64,000 nucleotides of DNA from Ancistrus triradiatus (GCA_025084515.1 JAJAGP010000282.1:310001-374000), one strand, 5' to 3'; positions 12,792 through 24,801 are shown, numbered from the stretch's first letter. Numbers and translations: made by a program. Notes: generated by a model not told the origin, from the letters alone.

Positions 12792-12847
12792 CCACCAGAG
12801 GGCAAAACATGTTAAATCAAAGCATTATAAATGCTGCCACCTGGTGT
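12792..12847. promoter_or_regulatory. Two facing CTCF-like motifs
   Basis: CCACCAGAGGGC on the plus strand (12792-12803) and ACACCAGGTGGCAGC on the minus strand (12833-12847) both fit the CTCF core CCASYAGRKGGC; the second matches 14 of 15 extended positions. They lie about 30 bp apart in opposite orientation, next to a GC-richer stretch at 12600-12800. Binding is not shown. Confidence 0.35.
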
Positions 12848-13329
12848 TCTAATAGCAGTATTACAGGGATTATGTCTAAAGCACACATTTTATCTATTTC
12901 TATTTAGAAAATGTGTTTTATGCTGGTTAGTGTCGGAGTTGTCGTTTAGCTGGTGAACTGAAATGGTCTTGCTGGTCTTGCTGGTTTTTGGAGTTGGTGG
13001 ACTGTACCAGCGCACAAACACGTTTCTGATGTAGCCTAATTAATTTACATTTTGTTACTGGTTTAAATAAAACTATTTCATGTAAATCTGACTAGGCACC
13101 CGCTCTCCCTGTAAAGGACCCTGTAAAGGATTAAACTGATAATAATATATACCTAGTAAATATATGCGATTCCACCAAATGGTGCCATTTCTGTCCCCAT
13201 GACATTACATGTATATATATATATTTTTTAAACTAATTAACTGTAAAAACATTTTATTATTAGGAATAATAAAACCATTCATCATTATTTAAACACAATT
13301 ACTATTATTATTTACAGTTATGTCATGGT

Positions 13330-13446
13330 TGTAGACATCCTTATCCAGAGCAGCTTACAATTGACAATACAAACAGTTGTTGGTTTTGAACCCTGAAGCT
13401 TCTAGTCCATAGTCCAGTACCTTAACTGCTAGGCCACCACAGTCCC
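13330..13446 (-). mobile_element. tRNA-derived SINE, central block deleted
   Basis: Tail (CTTATCCAGAGCAGCTTAC) and tRNA-like head flank an internal deletion. Confidence 0.65.
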
Positions 13447-13450
13447 AACA

Positions 13451-13497
13451 ATAACATCATCATCATCATCATTATCATCATTATTATTATTATTATG
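13451..13497. repeat. (ATC)n/(ATT)n microsatellite
   Basis: ATC units grade into ATT units. Confidence 0.8.
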
Positions 13498-14173
13498 TTG
13501 AGTCACTCCATATTCCAGAATAGCCTTAAATATTTTTAAATGAGAAAGCCAAAACTTTTTACTTTAAAATACACATTTTTGTCATGTCCCCAGGATTTTA
13601 GTTCAGTCCTGTTACCCTAACATATTACCACTTATGAAAATGATGGAATATACCACAAGTCACATGTTCAATAGGATGTTGTGTTATCTGAATCTTGTGA
13701 AGACCATGGGAAAACCAAAAATAAGTTCTCTCTTTTTTCCTGTATTTTTGATGATATTGTAATTAGGAATGAGAAGGTCAGTTTCTACTTAATATTCTGT
13801 TACCAAAATTATTTTTAAAAGTTATTTGTTTATTGTAAAATGCACATTTTTGGTAAATCATTAGAATGTGCTCAATGTCGTAATGCTATTAGTAGGGACG
13901 CCATATGATTACATTTGATGTATTTACTAAGTATGTGCTGAAACTTCCTGCATGTCATATAGAGTAACAGGACTGAGTAACAGTAACAGGAGAAACCTTG
14001 TAAAAAGTTGCCTGAGATTGACCGATACTCATTATGAATAGTTACATATGTGTGTTGTTAGGTTGAAAAAATATAGTTACAGCAAGCAAATAGCACCCAC
14101 TCAACGGGATGACACATATACACAACAAACAATATATTTAGCTTAAGACTTTAGAATTACTTATTTCTGGCAG

Positions 14174-14349
14174 CTTTGAGAAAGACTTATAAAGAGTTTC
14201 AGGAACGAGTGCAAGGACGCTGTGCTGAAGAGGTTCGTAACAGAGACGTTTATAAAGGTAAAGTAAACAGCGAAGTAAGCAAAGGCACAGTACCTAGCTA
14301 ATAACACAAAATTATATTATGATTATACACGTATTAAAATTATGACGTA

Positions 14350-14383
<34 letters not shown>

Positions 14384-14462
14384 ACCCACTCCTTATTTAA
14401 TTTTGACTCCAGACCTTACGAGCAAAGTCCTCTTTATGGGAATTTGTTCAGTCAGTGCCTAA
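14174..14462 (+). other. Exon-like pair of unknown origin (weak)
   Basis: The segment 14174-14257 is bounded by a pyrimidine-rich acceptor ending in CAG and a GTAAAG donor. In phase 1 it reads LRKTYKEFQERVQGRCAEEV and on to VYK, a charged, protein-like composition in AT-rich surroundings. A second acceptor at 14411-14412 would continue in frame for 16 residues and stop with TAA at 14460-14462. I found no matching upstream coding exon and do not recognise the protein. It may be the end of a small gene, a pseudogene exon, or chance. Confidence 0.25.
14350..14381. repeat. (TTA)n microsatellite
   Basis: About ten TTA units between the two exon-like segments near 14.2-14.4 kb. Confidence 0.9.
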
Positions 14463-14872
14463 AATGTCCACGATGTAGTTTTGCTTTCATTTGTTGACAT
14501 TTGTTTTCTATAGTCGCGATACACACACATACTTGTTGGATTATGTACACAGACTACCATTGGTCAAATTACTTCTCAATAATTTAAATTAGGCGTAATA
14601 GCAACAGCTAGATATCGAAAGACAGTAGTACACGTAATGAGAGCAGGTTTTATTTGGTCACGTTAGAATGGCTGATGAAATAGTGTATTTTAGTCTCCCT
14701 ATGGGCATGAAAACAAACAATGTTATGAAACAGGTGATAAACGCCAAACTCAGTTTATTAATACATTTTTGTTTTTTTAAACTGAATGGAAATGAATACG
14801 AATATCTGCCCATATACAGTATATGTTACGAAGGCATTTTAATTAGTCTTGTTAACCATTATGTTGACCATA

Positions 14873-15640
14873 CAGTGGGGCAAAAAAGTATTTAGTCAGC
14901 CACTGATTGTGCAAGTTCTCCTACTTAGAAAGATGAGAGAGGTCTGTAATTTTCCTCATAGCTACACTTCAACTATGAGAGACAAAATGAGAAAAATAAT
15001 CCAGTAAATCAGATTGTAGCATTTTTAAAGAATTTAAATGTCAATTATGGTGGAAAATAAGTATTTGGTCAATAACAAAAGTTCAACTCAGTACTTTGTA
15101 ACATAACCTTTGTTGGTAATGACAGAGGTCAAACGTTTCCTTTAAGCCTTCACCAGGTTTGCACACACTGTAGCTGGTATTTTGACCCATTCCTCCATGC
15201 AGATCTCCTCTAGAGCAGTGATGTTTTGGGGCAACACGGACTTTCAACTCCCTCCACAAATTGTCTATGGGGTTGAGGTCTGGAGACTGGCTAGGCCACT
15301 CCAGGACCTTGAAATGCTTTTTTACGGAGCCACTCCTTCGTTGCCCGAGCGGTGTGTTTGGGATCATTGTCATGCTGGAAGACACAGCCACGTTCCATCT
15401 TCAATGCTCTCACTGATGGAAGGAGGTTTTGGCTTAAAATCTCACGATACATGGCCCCGTTCATTCTTCCCTTAACACGGATCAGTCGTCCTGTTTCCTC
15501 TGCAGAAAAACATCCCCAAAACATGATGTTTCCACCCCCATGCTTCACAGTAGGTATGGTGTTCTTGGGATGCAACTCCGAATTCTTCTTCCTCCAAACA
15601 CGACGAGTTGAGTTTTTACCAAAAAGTTCTATGTTGGTTT
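14873..15640 (-). mobile_element. Truncated Tc1 element (same family as 44645-46243)
   Basis: The left end starts CAGTGGGGCAAAAAAGTATT after a TA. The minus strand encodes the transposase C-terminal half (WRKKNSELHPKNTIPTVKHG, then FQHDNDPKHTARATKEWL, then WPSQSPDLNPIDNLWRELK), with frameshifts. It stops near 15640, where a different Tc1 relic begins, so the other half and terminal repeat are lost. Confidence 0.8.
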
Positions 15641-16490
15641 GCAGGACATACCACAGCCACACGTGTTGTCTCTCATGGCAGAGAAGCATTTTTAACCAGG
15701 ATAATGCTCACCCATACACAGCACGGGATTTCAAGAAATCTCTACCAGATTGCAATACTTTGTTGCCCTGCCCAGTAGGGTTCCGAATCAGAACCGGTTC
15801 CAACATTCGGACAGTCTAAAACTCTGAACATGAACAAAGCTTTATGTGGTTTAAATGTACTCAAACTATGACCTAGGAAAACAAAACTTCTCTCAGTTAC
15901 TACTATTGATAAGTAATCTCTACTGCAGAAATTATGAACCAAAAGGTCCAAAAAGGAAAGTAATCATTTTTAAGTTACCGGTAAGCTTTTTTCTTCCCAT
16001 TTAAACCTGTTTTACTTATCATGTTCATCATTTCAGCAGTAGAGATTACTTATGATCGTTAATTGAGAGACATTTGGTGTTCCTAGGTCATTACTTTAGA
16101 ACGTTAAGCCACATTAAGCTTTTTTAATTATAAGTTTCAATGGTAGTGATTAATGTAAAGTGATTACGTTTGAAGTTGAAATATACAAAAATAAATATAT
16201 TCTTCATACCTAAACATTTGGCACTTTTTTCACCATTTTGAAATCGACAGTTGGAAACGATAAGAACAGGAAATGACAAAAAGCATCGGAATCATAATTA
16301 GAATTTCAAAAATGCAAACGATACCCAACTCTGCTGCCCGGTCACCAGATTTATTACCAATCAGCCATTTATGGGACTGGCTATGATGCCAGCTTCAGCA
16401 GCGTAAGAGTATACAGGATCTACAGGCCCAGCTGCAACATCTTTGGGCAAATGTGCCACAATTTGCCAATAACGTTCAAGGATTGAATTC
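15641..16490 (+). mobile_element. Tc1-type relic (family of 1470-1985) split by a hAT-like insertion
   Basis: 15641-15771 and 16339-16490 together align with the transposase relic at about 1740-1970 (the motif around GATAATGCTCACCCA, then the sequence around CACCAGATTTATTACCAAT). The inserted block 15772-16338 separates them. Confidence 0.6.
15772..16338. mobile_element. hAT-like non-autonomous element nested in a Tc1 relic
   Basis: The inferred insert has ends AGGGTTCCGAATC and, inverted, AGAGTTGGGTATCG. The flanks TGCCCAGT and TGCCCGGT resemble an 8-bp target duplication with one change. The exact border is ambiguous by a few bases. No coding capacity is seen. Confidence 0.45.
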
Positions 16491-17587
16491 TTGAATGTGT
16501 AAAATAACAGCTTAATTAATTATCTAGATCAGAAATCCTAGGCACATTAACCCAGCATTAAGGGTAAAACCAATGTGTTACTATAAAACCTCTGCAACTT
16601 AGATGACTAAACTAGTTGACAGCTTTCACTTTTCATTAGTAATAGCATGAATGATACAGAGTATTTGTGATGACTCTCTCATTTCTGTAGTGTTTCTTAC
16701 TCTGACTGTGGGGAATTCCTTACATTTTTGTGTACTAACAATAACAAAAGGAAAGTGATATGATACATGTGACAGTTTTAACTCAACATTTTAACTGAAC
16801 TATGGGTTTCATTTAGAAAGTCAGACTTTAGTTGACGTTGCATGTTACAGTAGCCCACTTAGTTATTTAACTGTCTTTCAATACACACAGCAGCCAATAT
16901 ACATGTCACAGTTTGGCATTAGATCTATCGCTTTCTGGCTGTTGAAAAAAAAATCATGTTGCATTTGCTGTCAAAACAAATCATATAAGGAGTTAAGTTT
17001 GCTTTGGGTAACATTATTGGATACATGTTGCTATCAGGTCCAATCATCAAAATAAGCCTTATTGAGTTATGCCCTTAAATGCTATTTATTCACCACTAAA
17101 GATAAAATGAGGAAGTGTAAGCAGAACAGAGAGAAATGTCTCTTTTGTGTGGTTGGTGATTTCCCAATAAACACGGATGTGTTGGCCAGTAGGATGTTTA
17201 TCTCAGACTTCATGTTTGATTGAGTTCCAGTTACTGTGAATTCTGGGCATGGATTTTAATGTTGACTTCATTCGTCTGTATAAAGTATACCGATTCTTCT
17301 GATATTTGTTACATTTGTATTGTGGAGAAAAAGTTTAGGGTAACAAATTGTTACAATTTACGTAACAAAACTAGCAACTTGGCAAGCTGATTAATATTAA
17401 TTTTTATAATTTTTTTAGAGCCCAGTGTAATATCTTATCATGGTGCCTGAAATCCCTGGCAGCATACCTAATTGATAAGCACATTTATGTTTGAAAGTGT
17501 TAATAGCAGTTTATGTAACATCCAGAACCAGTAACATAATCATTTACTCATACATACTCACCCACACCTAGAGAAATAGTAAGTTCA
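16491..17587. other. No gene recognised
   Basis: AT-rich DNA between Tc1 relics and the Penelope-like fragment. Nothing nameable. Confidence 0.5.
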
Positions 17588-17705
17588 TTACATTTAAAGC
17601 AGATGGCCTTCTCCAGAGCATCTTACAATTGAGTTGGGCAAATATGGATTACGGACCTTGCTCAAGGGTCCAGTAGTTGTGGCTTGGTGGAGCCAGGATT
17701 TGATG
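17588..17705 (-). mobile_element. tRNA-derived SINE, old fragment
   Basis: Diverged tail and central block (CCTTGCTCAAGGGTCCAGTA); head missing. Confidence 0.5.
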
Positions 17706-17744
17706 TCACAATCTACCGATTCATCTGACTCGATGCATACTCAG

Positions 17745-18065
17745 TAATCCAAGTGAGAAAATTCCAGAAGTTGACATTAGGTTTTGTGGGAGACACGTTT
17801 CGTCACTCATCTAAGTGGCTTCTTCAGTCTCAGCTAGTTGGAAAACTTCTCCAATCTTATCAACAGCACCTTTGCATAATGCCTGATACCAGCACCATGA
17901 CATAACTATGGGACCACTGATCAGTTTAATATGCAGATAGCCATGACCATTAATGACAATGGCCACGTGTACCATTCACACAGGATTGGGGAATGGCTGT
18001 GATGGTACCGTTGTAGGATTCCACATATAATTGAACATGGATCTGACAGTATTGTCGGCATGCTT
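17745..18065 (-). mobile_element. Penelope-like terminal fragment with hammerhead-like core
   Basis: The minus strand has CTGAAGA (17821-17827), a short stem with one mismatch, GAAA (17798-17801) and GTC (17773-17775), in the same order and spacing as in the palindrome at 33287-33495. The adjoining sequence past this core (TTACTGAGTATGCATCGAG) also matches that copy. Assignment to Penelope-type elements is from memory of fish repeats. Confidence 0.5.
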
Positions 18066-18369
18066 CGGAAATTGTAAGGGATACTTAGATTTAAAGCAGG
18101 TTAATTTGCAATTAAGCACACTTTTAAGAAGTTACAGGTTTACACAATATAGAAATCAGATTTTTATTCAGTTTAGTTGAGTCTTGTCATGTTTTGATCC
18201 TGAGTGTTCCACACTGAGGACAGGGACACAAAAGTAGAAGCTTTGAAAAGCAAAACCTTAGAAAAGTATGGACAATATCAAGACTACAAGTACATATCCA
18301 GATTTCTTAATGTTCATGTGTCCATTTAATCAAGTGGTTTGCAGCCCATGACACTGTAGGTAACTTTGC

Positions 18370-18845
18370 AAAACTTCAGGATGTGGATGGATGAGAAAAA
18401 CTGAAAAGAGTAAAGGATTGGTACAAACAACTTCCAAACAAAATGAAGCTATACTGCAGAATCAAGGTAGAATAGTGTCAGCTCGCATTATCCATCATCA
18501 TCTGAATCATGTGGAACAAGAAGGACCAAACAACTGAAATGGAGACACAAAAAGGCAAACTGAATTTGCAAAAAATTACATTAGGAAGTCACAATCCTCC
18601 TGGAACAATATGCTGTGGATATACGAGACCAAATATAAATCTATTATGGTAAAGTACATTAATGTTTTGTTCAGTCATGTATCAATTAGTATCAGTAAGC
18701 ACCTTTCAACAGAACAATGATCCAAAACATAAAAAGCAGAAATTGTTTAAGTCAAAGCACTGGACTGTACTGAAGTGGCCATCATCATTAGGTCCAGATT
18801 TTAAACTCATAAAATACCTCATGAAGTATAGATATATCACAAAGT
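18370..18845 (+). mobile_element. Strongly decayed Tc1-type relic
   Basis: Plus-strand frames retain FQQNNDPKHKKQKLFKSKHW and LKWPSSLGPDFKLIKYL, degenerate forms of the Tc1 motifs DNDPKH and WPSQSPDLNPI. The borders are uncertain. Confidence 0.55.
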
Positions 18846-18850
18846 AGAAT

Positions 18851-18904
18851 TTACATTTGGTCATTTAGAAGACACTCTTACGCAGAACAATTTACAACTG
18901 GTAT
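18851..18904 (-). mobile_element. SINE tail fragment
   Basis: Only the tail-derived portion (TTTACATTTGGTCATTTAGA and following) is recognisable. Confidence 0.45.
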
Positions 18905-19680
18905 AGCGTCCATTTCTGTTCCAAAAAAGACCTGGAATATTGATTCATCTGACCACAATACACATTTCCACTGTGTGATGGTCCATCCTAGATGCCTTTG
19001 AGCCCAGAGAAGTTAAAGCTGGACATGGTTAACATGAGGCTTCTTTTTTAAGTGGTATTTGTGAATGTAACTTCGTATTGTACTGCTTCACGAAGGTTTG
19101 CCAAAGTGATTCCTTGCCCATGTGGTTATGTCAGCTATTGTTGAATGTAGTCAAAGGGATAGAAGATCAGCTTAAGTTTGTGCCCTTGGCCTTCAGGCAC
19201 TGAAATTCCTCCCGATTCCTTGTATCATTTAATTGATATTATTCACTGTAAACGGAGACATTTGCAAATCCCTTCTAATCCTTTTTGAGGTACATTGTTT
19301 TTAAAACATTTCAATAATTTTCTCATGCATTTGTTGACAAACTGGAGATATTCTGGCCATTTTTGCTCATCAAAGACTCAACCTTTTCTGGATGCTACTT
19401 TTGTACCAAATCATTACAATCAGCTGTTGACATCACCGGTTTAAAATCACATCATCATTTAGTTCTTTAATTCATTACTAGCTCTGAATTGCCCTCACCC
19501 CAACTTTTTTTGGAATGTGTTGCAGCCCTGAAATGCAGGAATGGATGCTTATTACCAAATGAAATGAAGTTGACCATATCTCAGGTTTATACTGCCTGCA
19601 GTGAAATAAAAGTCAAAACTGCATTTTTTAATGCATTTTCCACATTGTCCCAACTTTTTCTGATTTGTGGTTGTAAATAT
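18905..19680 (-). mobile_element. Non-autonomous mariner/Tc1-type repeat
   Basis: The minus strand resembles a widespread fish repeat. It includes a start-like region reading GTTTGTCAACAAATGCATGA and ends toward 19680 in a CAAAAA-rich terminus. Frames are broken. The family name is not assigned. Confidence 0.45.
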
Positions 19681-20202
19681 TAAATTAAGGATGCCAGTAA
19701 TTTTGTGCATACCATTTTTAATGGATTAACTGAGTGAATGAAGAATATTTTGTGGAAATCTTTGATAATTTCAACTGTTTTTAGAGTGAAATAAATTATT
19801 TTAGAGCAACGTGTACATTATTTGGAAGGAAAATTGTAAGGTTGACAATATTTCTGGCCATTACTATATATAAGGTTTAAGTTGATATACCTGTGGCACT
19901 AATGTAACAAATAGGAGACTTTTACCATTTGTCTTACATACCAATTTACTACTATTTACTATCTGAAAGAAATACAAACCCTTAGCTAACCTTTATCTTG
20001 TATACTCTCAGGACATAAGCAAAGACTGAGATAGGCCTTACACAGTTGTATTATTGACTTAAGCTGTCCTGCTTATTGTTCTTTTCTTTATTACTATGTT
20101 TCTTTGTTAGTTTTTAATGGGGTTTTAGTTTAATTGTGGTTTGTGAACTGCAGCCCATTTGTGCAAGCATGAGGTAATGTCTACTAAGAAAATACAAACC
20201 AC
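19681..20202. other. No gene recognised
   Basis: May contain the outer part of the decayed Tc1 at 18370; otherwise empty. Confidence 0.4.
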
Positions 20203-20260
20203 TTCTGTAAATCACTCTGGATAAGGGCATTGACTAAATGTTGCAAATGTAAATGTAAAT
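20203..20260 (+). mobile_element. SINE tail fragment
   Basis: Contains CACTCTGGATAAGGGCATTG, part of the family's 3' tail, and ends in repeated AAATGT. Confidence 0.5.
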
Positions 20261-20884
20261 ATATTACATGGCTGAACACCACATTAGCACCTCTTTCTTG
20301 TTGCAAGCCTCCATTTTCCCAGACAGGATTTTCAATAGATTGTGGATGTTCACTGCAGGGATTTTTTTCCATTCAGCCAAGTTTATTGTGGTCAGTCACT
20401 GGTATTAGGTGATCTATCATAAGGTGTTCCAGAGGCTGTCTGGAACTCCTTAGTAAGCGGTACAACTGAGGACATTTTTATGCTACAAAGATCCCATTCT
20501 ATTGTTTATGAGTTAGGGTCTATGGCCACTCTCCCCTTATTGTGAAAAAGGTCAAGCTTGAAACCAGATTCCATTAGGATCATCTCCAGTTAGGGCCCAT
20601 GTTCAGTTTGACTGATTATTCCATAAGGGATTATACCCCTGACTCTCACTTTCATTCTTGTACTTCATGCTTAATCAGTTCCTGCTCTAATTCCACTATC
20701 TGATGTTAACCAAAAGGACAGGTTCCCTTTTCTGATTCTCCGTTCCTGTCTAGGTTTCTTCCTACTGTCCTTAGGGAGTTTTTCTCAACACTGTTACTTT
20801 GTTTAGGAAAATTATTTCTTCTGGTTGAATGGAGATTTAGATCAGAAGGTGATTTGGGACAAATAGAGTTGTATAATGTGCTAA

Positions 20885-21085
20885 ATAAATAGATATGAAA
20901 TTCTATGTCTCAAAGCAACTTTACAAGTTTAGATTATCTCCTAATAATTACGTCCAATCCCAAATTGAGCAAGCCTAGGGCTACAGTGGCAAGGAAAAAC
21001 TCCCTAGTTCTAGGAAGAAACCTTGGGAGGACCAAGACTCAAAAAGGGACCCAACCTCCTTGGGCGGCGTAGATGATAAATCTAA
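20885..21085 (-). repeat. Dispersed LINE-tail-type repeat
   Basis: Shares blocks CTCAAAGCAACTTTACA, AGTGGCAAGGAAAAACTCCC and CTTGGGAGGACCAAGACTC with 43004, 53421 and 61806. Upstream sequence (20640-20880) contains inverse blocks such as TTAGGGAGTTTTTCTCAACA, so part of it is palindromic. Confidence 0.6.
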
Positions 21086-21639
21086 GAGCGAAACTAAAGT
21101 CATGGAGTCTTAGTTCGAATAAAATGTGAAGTTTGCACATCGACATTAAGTGATTTAAATACATAGTAAGTAAATTAAACTATTTTATGCAAATACACAT
21201 ACAAGACGTACATTTTGAGAATCATGATGTCCATTTTTGGACCAGACACAATGTGTAAATCTGGGTCCAGTGCAATTTATTTGATCACTGATCATTAAAT
21301 ATGAATGCTTACTGTGAAACAAAACACCATTGCCACAAAAAGTGAACATATTTACCTATAAAGACAAAAGGCCTCATTCTCATCTTTTTTTAAATGATTT
21401 AATTATGTTATAAAGTCATAAAGTCATAAATTCCAAAACAGTAACTCAACCAGCATGAATGGGTTAACCAGAAAAATGATGCATATCTGTCCTTGTCTTT
21501 AGCTGTATGAAAGTAGTGGGGTAGGTTGTAACAAAGGAACACCGTGTATTTGACATCAACTCACTTGGTCTGTGATAATCGTGCAGAGGTCTGAATTGGT
21601 GCTAATTGTAGTAAAGAAATGTGTGTACTTTGTATAAAA

Positions 21640-22010
21640 GTTTGAGAACTCTAGCTCAAAAAGTCACTGATCACGTTATTAACAGTACCTTATCAGGTAC
21701 ACCTGGTTTCTACACAAATTGTCCATTTTTTCAGTTTCTCTCACCATATAGAAGCAGTTTTCAATTCTGCAATTGCAGACTGCAGTCCATCTGTTTCTCT
21801 ACATACCTTGTTAGTCCTCTTTGTTAGTACTCTAATGGTCAGGACCCCCACATATCAGGTACTTTTGGGGTGGTGGATCATTCTCAGCACTGCAGAGCCA
21901 CTGATATGGTCCATGACTCGTGATTGTGCTGGTATGAATGGATCAGACACAGCAGTGCTGCTCTATTGTAGAAACAATGCAGTAATAAAGTGATCGGTAT
22001 GTGTAGATTA
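21640..22010. repeat. Dispersed repeat related to 27661-28396
   Basis: Contains GTGGATCATTCTCAGCACTG and GGATCAGACACAGCAGTGCT, sequences found (partly inverted) in the repeat at 27661-28396. Probably a diverged, non-autonomous DNA element. Confidence 0.45.
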
Positions 22011-23795
22011 TTAGTACAATTTTTAATCAGTGATTTTATTTGAATAGTGTTGAAAGGCATTTCGTAGACACAGACATCCTCTGACTTCTAAAGTAAGAGT
22101 GTTTCCTGTTAATCAGAGGTTTTCACTACCCCTTTTCGAAGAGCTTTACGTCAGCTCCGCAAAACAAGAAGAAAATAATCAATACTTGTAACTTCATAGG
22201 CGGAAAACACCTTGTTTTAACAATCATGAATCTTACTTAGTTTAATAGGTTGATGTGTTGATGTTTTAGCGTTTGGAAATTAATTTCGTAAAATGCAAAA
22301 GAATTTGGTCAAATCCCAGTTTCTCTCTTGTACAAGAGGAAAGGTATCTGCTAATTAATTGCCATAATGTCCATGTGGGTGTGTTGTGTGATTTAAAGTT
22401 GCTCCATCTATTTAGATGCCCAGGTTTTGTTTTCAAAATCTCACAGAGGTTTGTGAATCTTATGTAAAAGCTGTTTTGTTCTGCTAGGTGCTTTCCACTG
22501 TGAGGTTTCCGCATAAAACACATTCCATTAGGCAGAAGTGTCTGTGTGTTACACTGGATGATTTGTATTGTACATAGGATACTCTTGTTTAGACCTCACT
22601 TCAAACCAAGATGAAATGTCCTTACTGCAGTAGTATTCATAATTTTGTGGACGCCTCCCTGACACAGGGGAACTGCTGGGGGGGGGGACTCAGCCTTGAG
22701 CTTAGCTATGTATTAGAATGTATTATGACATTTAGAATATTGTTTCTGCATTTCCTCAGTATGGGAGAGTAATTCGGTCATAAAATAGGCTTTTGTGTGT
22801 GGTTCTATGTATCTGTGGTTTAATATGCTTATAGTTTGTTTTTTAATATTATTACCTCTGCGAGACCTTAGAAAACATTATTACCTCAATAACTGCCACA
22901 TCTAACACTGTCAGATTAGTAAACTCTCATTTTTCCACAAGGCTTTGTTACAAAATTCATCCACATCCTCTGTATAAAAGGATGAAATAATGATTTTTCA
23001 CATTTCCTTAATTTGGGGAGAAGAGAAAACAGATTATTCTAAGTTGAGAGTCCTGTGGTGATTCATTCTCCAATCAGGGAGGAGGTTTTGAAACTGACTC
23101 AGATGTATCTAGGTAAACTAGGTCTGCAAAGGAGCGTCTACAGTAAACCACTGGGAAGTTCTGACCTTGTATTTAATGCATGAATGCACGCTTTGCTTTG
23201 TGAAAGCCATACATTACAGAAAGCAAAGGGCTTAAAAACACTTAAAATTGATAGTATCTACAATGAATAGCCTCACATATTGCTCACTGTGCACCTGGCA
23301 ATAAAACAATCTAAGCAAGTTGAATCACATTAAAGTGTTTCAAATATACATCTGTTTCTATCACACACATACTTCTATTATATTATCACAATGTTTAATA
23401 TCAATACCGACTGTGTGTATCTATTCTGGCCACTAGATTAAATCCTGCTTGCTCATATTCAATGTTTACTTTAACTGTCAACTGATGATGCTGTTCAGCT
23501 CAACATCCAATCAGAGATTACATACTAGGGGGGTGTGGAAAATAAGAAGTGAATCTAAGATGCCCACTAACCTGCATACTCTCATACTAAGTAGTATGGA
23601 CTTGCAAGGGAACCGAACAACTGTTCTACAACATATTTGTCTTGAGAAAAGTGATCTTTTAATGCATAGATAATTAAAATGAATTGGTGAAAACAGATGG
23701 GAACCTGAGATTAAATGTAGGCTTACAAATTCATTATAACATGATGATCTGTTGCATGTTGTAGTTCCACTTGTCTTTGAAGTGATCTTTTAACA
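22011..23795. other. No gene recognised
   Basis: AT-rich. A run of nine or more G at 22679-22687 and short frames only. Confidence 0.5.
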
Positions 23796-23960
23796 ACTGT
23801 GGTAGCCTAGCGGGTAAGGTACTGGACTGTGGACCAGAAGGTTCAGGGTTCAAATCCCACGTCTGCCAAGCTGCCACTGTTGCGTACTTGGACTGTAAGA
23901 CTGTATCAATTGTAAGTCGCTTTGGATAAGGGCGTCTGCTAAATGCTGTAAATGTAAATG
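23796..23960 (+). mobile_element. tRNA-derived SINE with short central deletion
   Basis: Head, B box and tail are intact; the segment after CCACTGTTGCGTACTTGGA is shortened. Confidence 0.8.
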
Positions 23961-24019
23961 GGTGCTACCACAGTGGAACGACTTTTTAAGGTAATCTACT
24001 TGTAAGATATATACACTGG

Positions 24020-24180
24020 CACTAGTGGTTAGATCTGGAGATCTCCGGTCCGATTCCGACGGAGGATTGCACCTGTGTGGAGTTGACATTTCCTCTCCGT
24101 GTCCACATGGGTTTACTCTGTATTCCTCCCACATCCCAAAGACATGCAATATAGGTTGCCCTAAAATGTCCCAGTGAGTG
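24020..24180 (+). repeat. Second tRNA-like SINE family, diverged
   Basis: Contains TGTGTGGAGTTGACATTTCC and CCCAAAGACATGCAATATAG, blocks shared with 59157-59315 and the inverse of 43250-43468. Confidence 0.55.
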
Positions 24181-24283
24181 TCATGTCATGAACAGCCATT
24201 ATGCTGATGGGTCATTAAATAAAATCCAATCCATACAGTATAGACACAGCACTGATAGACAGACAAGCAGAAAGACAGATAGG

Positions 24284-24468
24284 TGGACTGTGGTAGCCTA
24301 GCAGGTAAGGTATTGGACTATGGACCAGAAGGTCCAGGGTTCAAATCCCACCTCTGCCAAGCTGCCACTGTTGGGTCCTTGAGCAAAGCCCTTAACCCAC
24401 AATTGCTTGGATTGTAAGATTGTATCAATTGTAAGTCGCTCTGGATAAGTGCTGTAAATGTAAATGTG
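24284..24468 (+). mobile_element. tRNA-derived SINE
   Basis: Well-preserved copy with a small deletion in the tail (GGATAAGTGCTGTAAATG). Confidence 0.8.
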
Positions 24469-24724
24469 GACAGGCTGATGGATAGATAGATATATAGATA
24501 GATAAAAAAAAAATCAAAATGTGTAGTGATTATATTAGTATTTGACTTTGACATGTATTTTCTGCCAAATACAACTACCTAGATCGATATGTTTTTCCTA
24601 ACACACTTTTCCTAACACTTTCTGATAAGAAAGAGCGAACGCTACTGCAGCATACTTGTTAGTACGGTAGTATGCACCCTCGAGCGCATCATGCTTCTCC
24701 TCCTCCTCCTCACATTCATGAGCC

Positions 24725-24734
24725 GGGACTTTCC
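24725..24734 (+). promoter_or_regulatory. kappaB site upstream of CD74
   Basis: GGGACTTTCC, a perfect match to the NF-kB consensus, sits 138 bp before the CD74 start codon, where a promoter or 5' UTR is expected. Mammalian CD74 promoters are known to carry NF-kB sites next to the class II S-X-Y module. I do not see a clear X or Y box here. Confidence 0.5.
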
Positions 24735-24801
24735 GTCAGGTCTGCAGAACAAACAGGGCCGTCCCACTGGTTTAAATCTCGTTTCAACCACTGTTCGTTC
24801 A

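Noticed and set aside
12604..12810. 68-codon minus-strand ORF in the GC-richer stretch
   Set aside because: No domain or homologue recognised; composition comes from pyrimidine runs. Kept only as a possible promoter or non-coding exon.
12957..13031. Short ORF reading MVLLVLLVFGVGGLYQR
   Set aside because: Hydrophobic start looks like a signal peptide, but it ends after about 24 codons and the repeated CTTGCTGGT makes it low-complexity; no supporting splice site.
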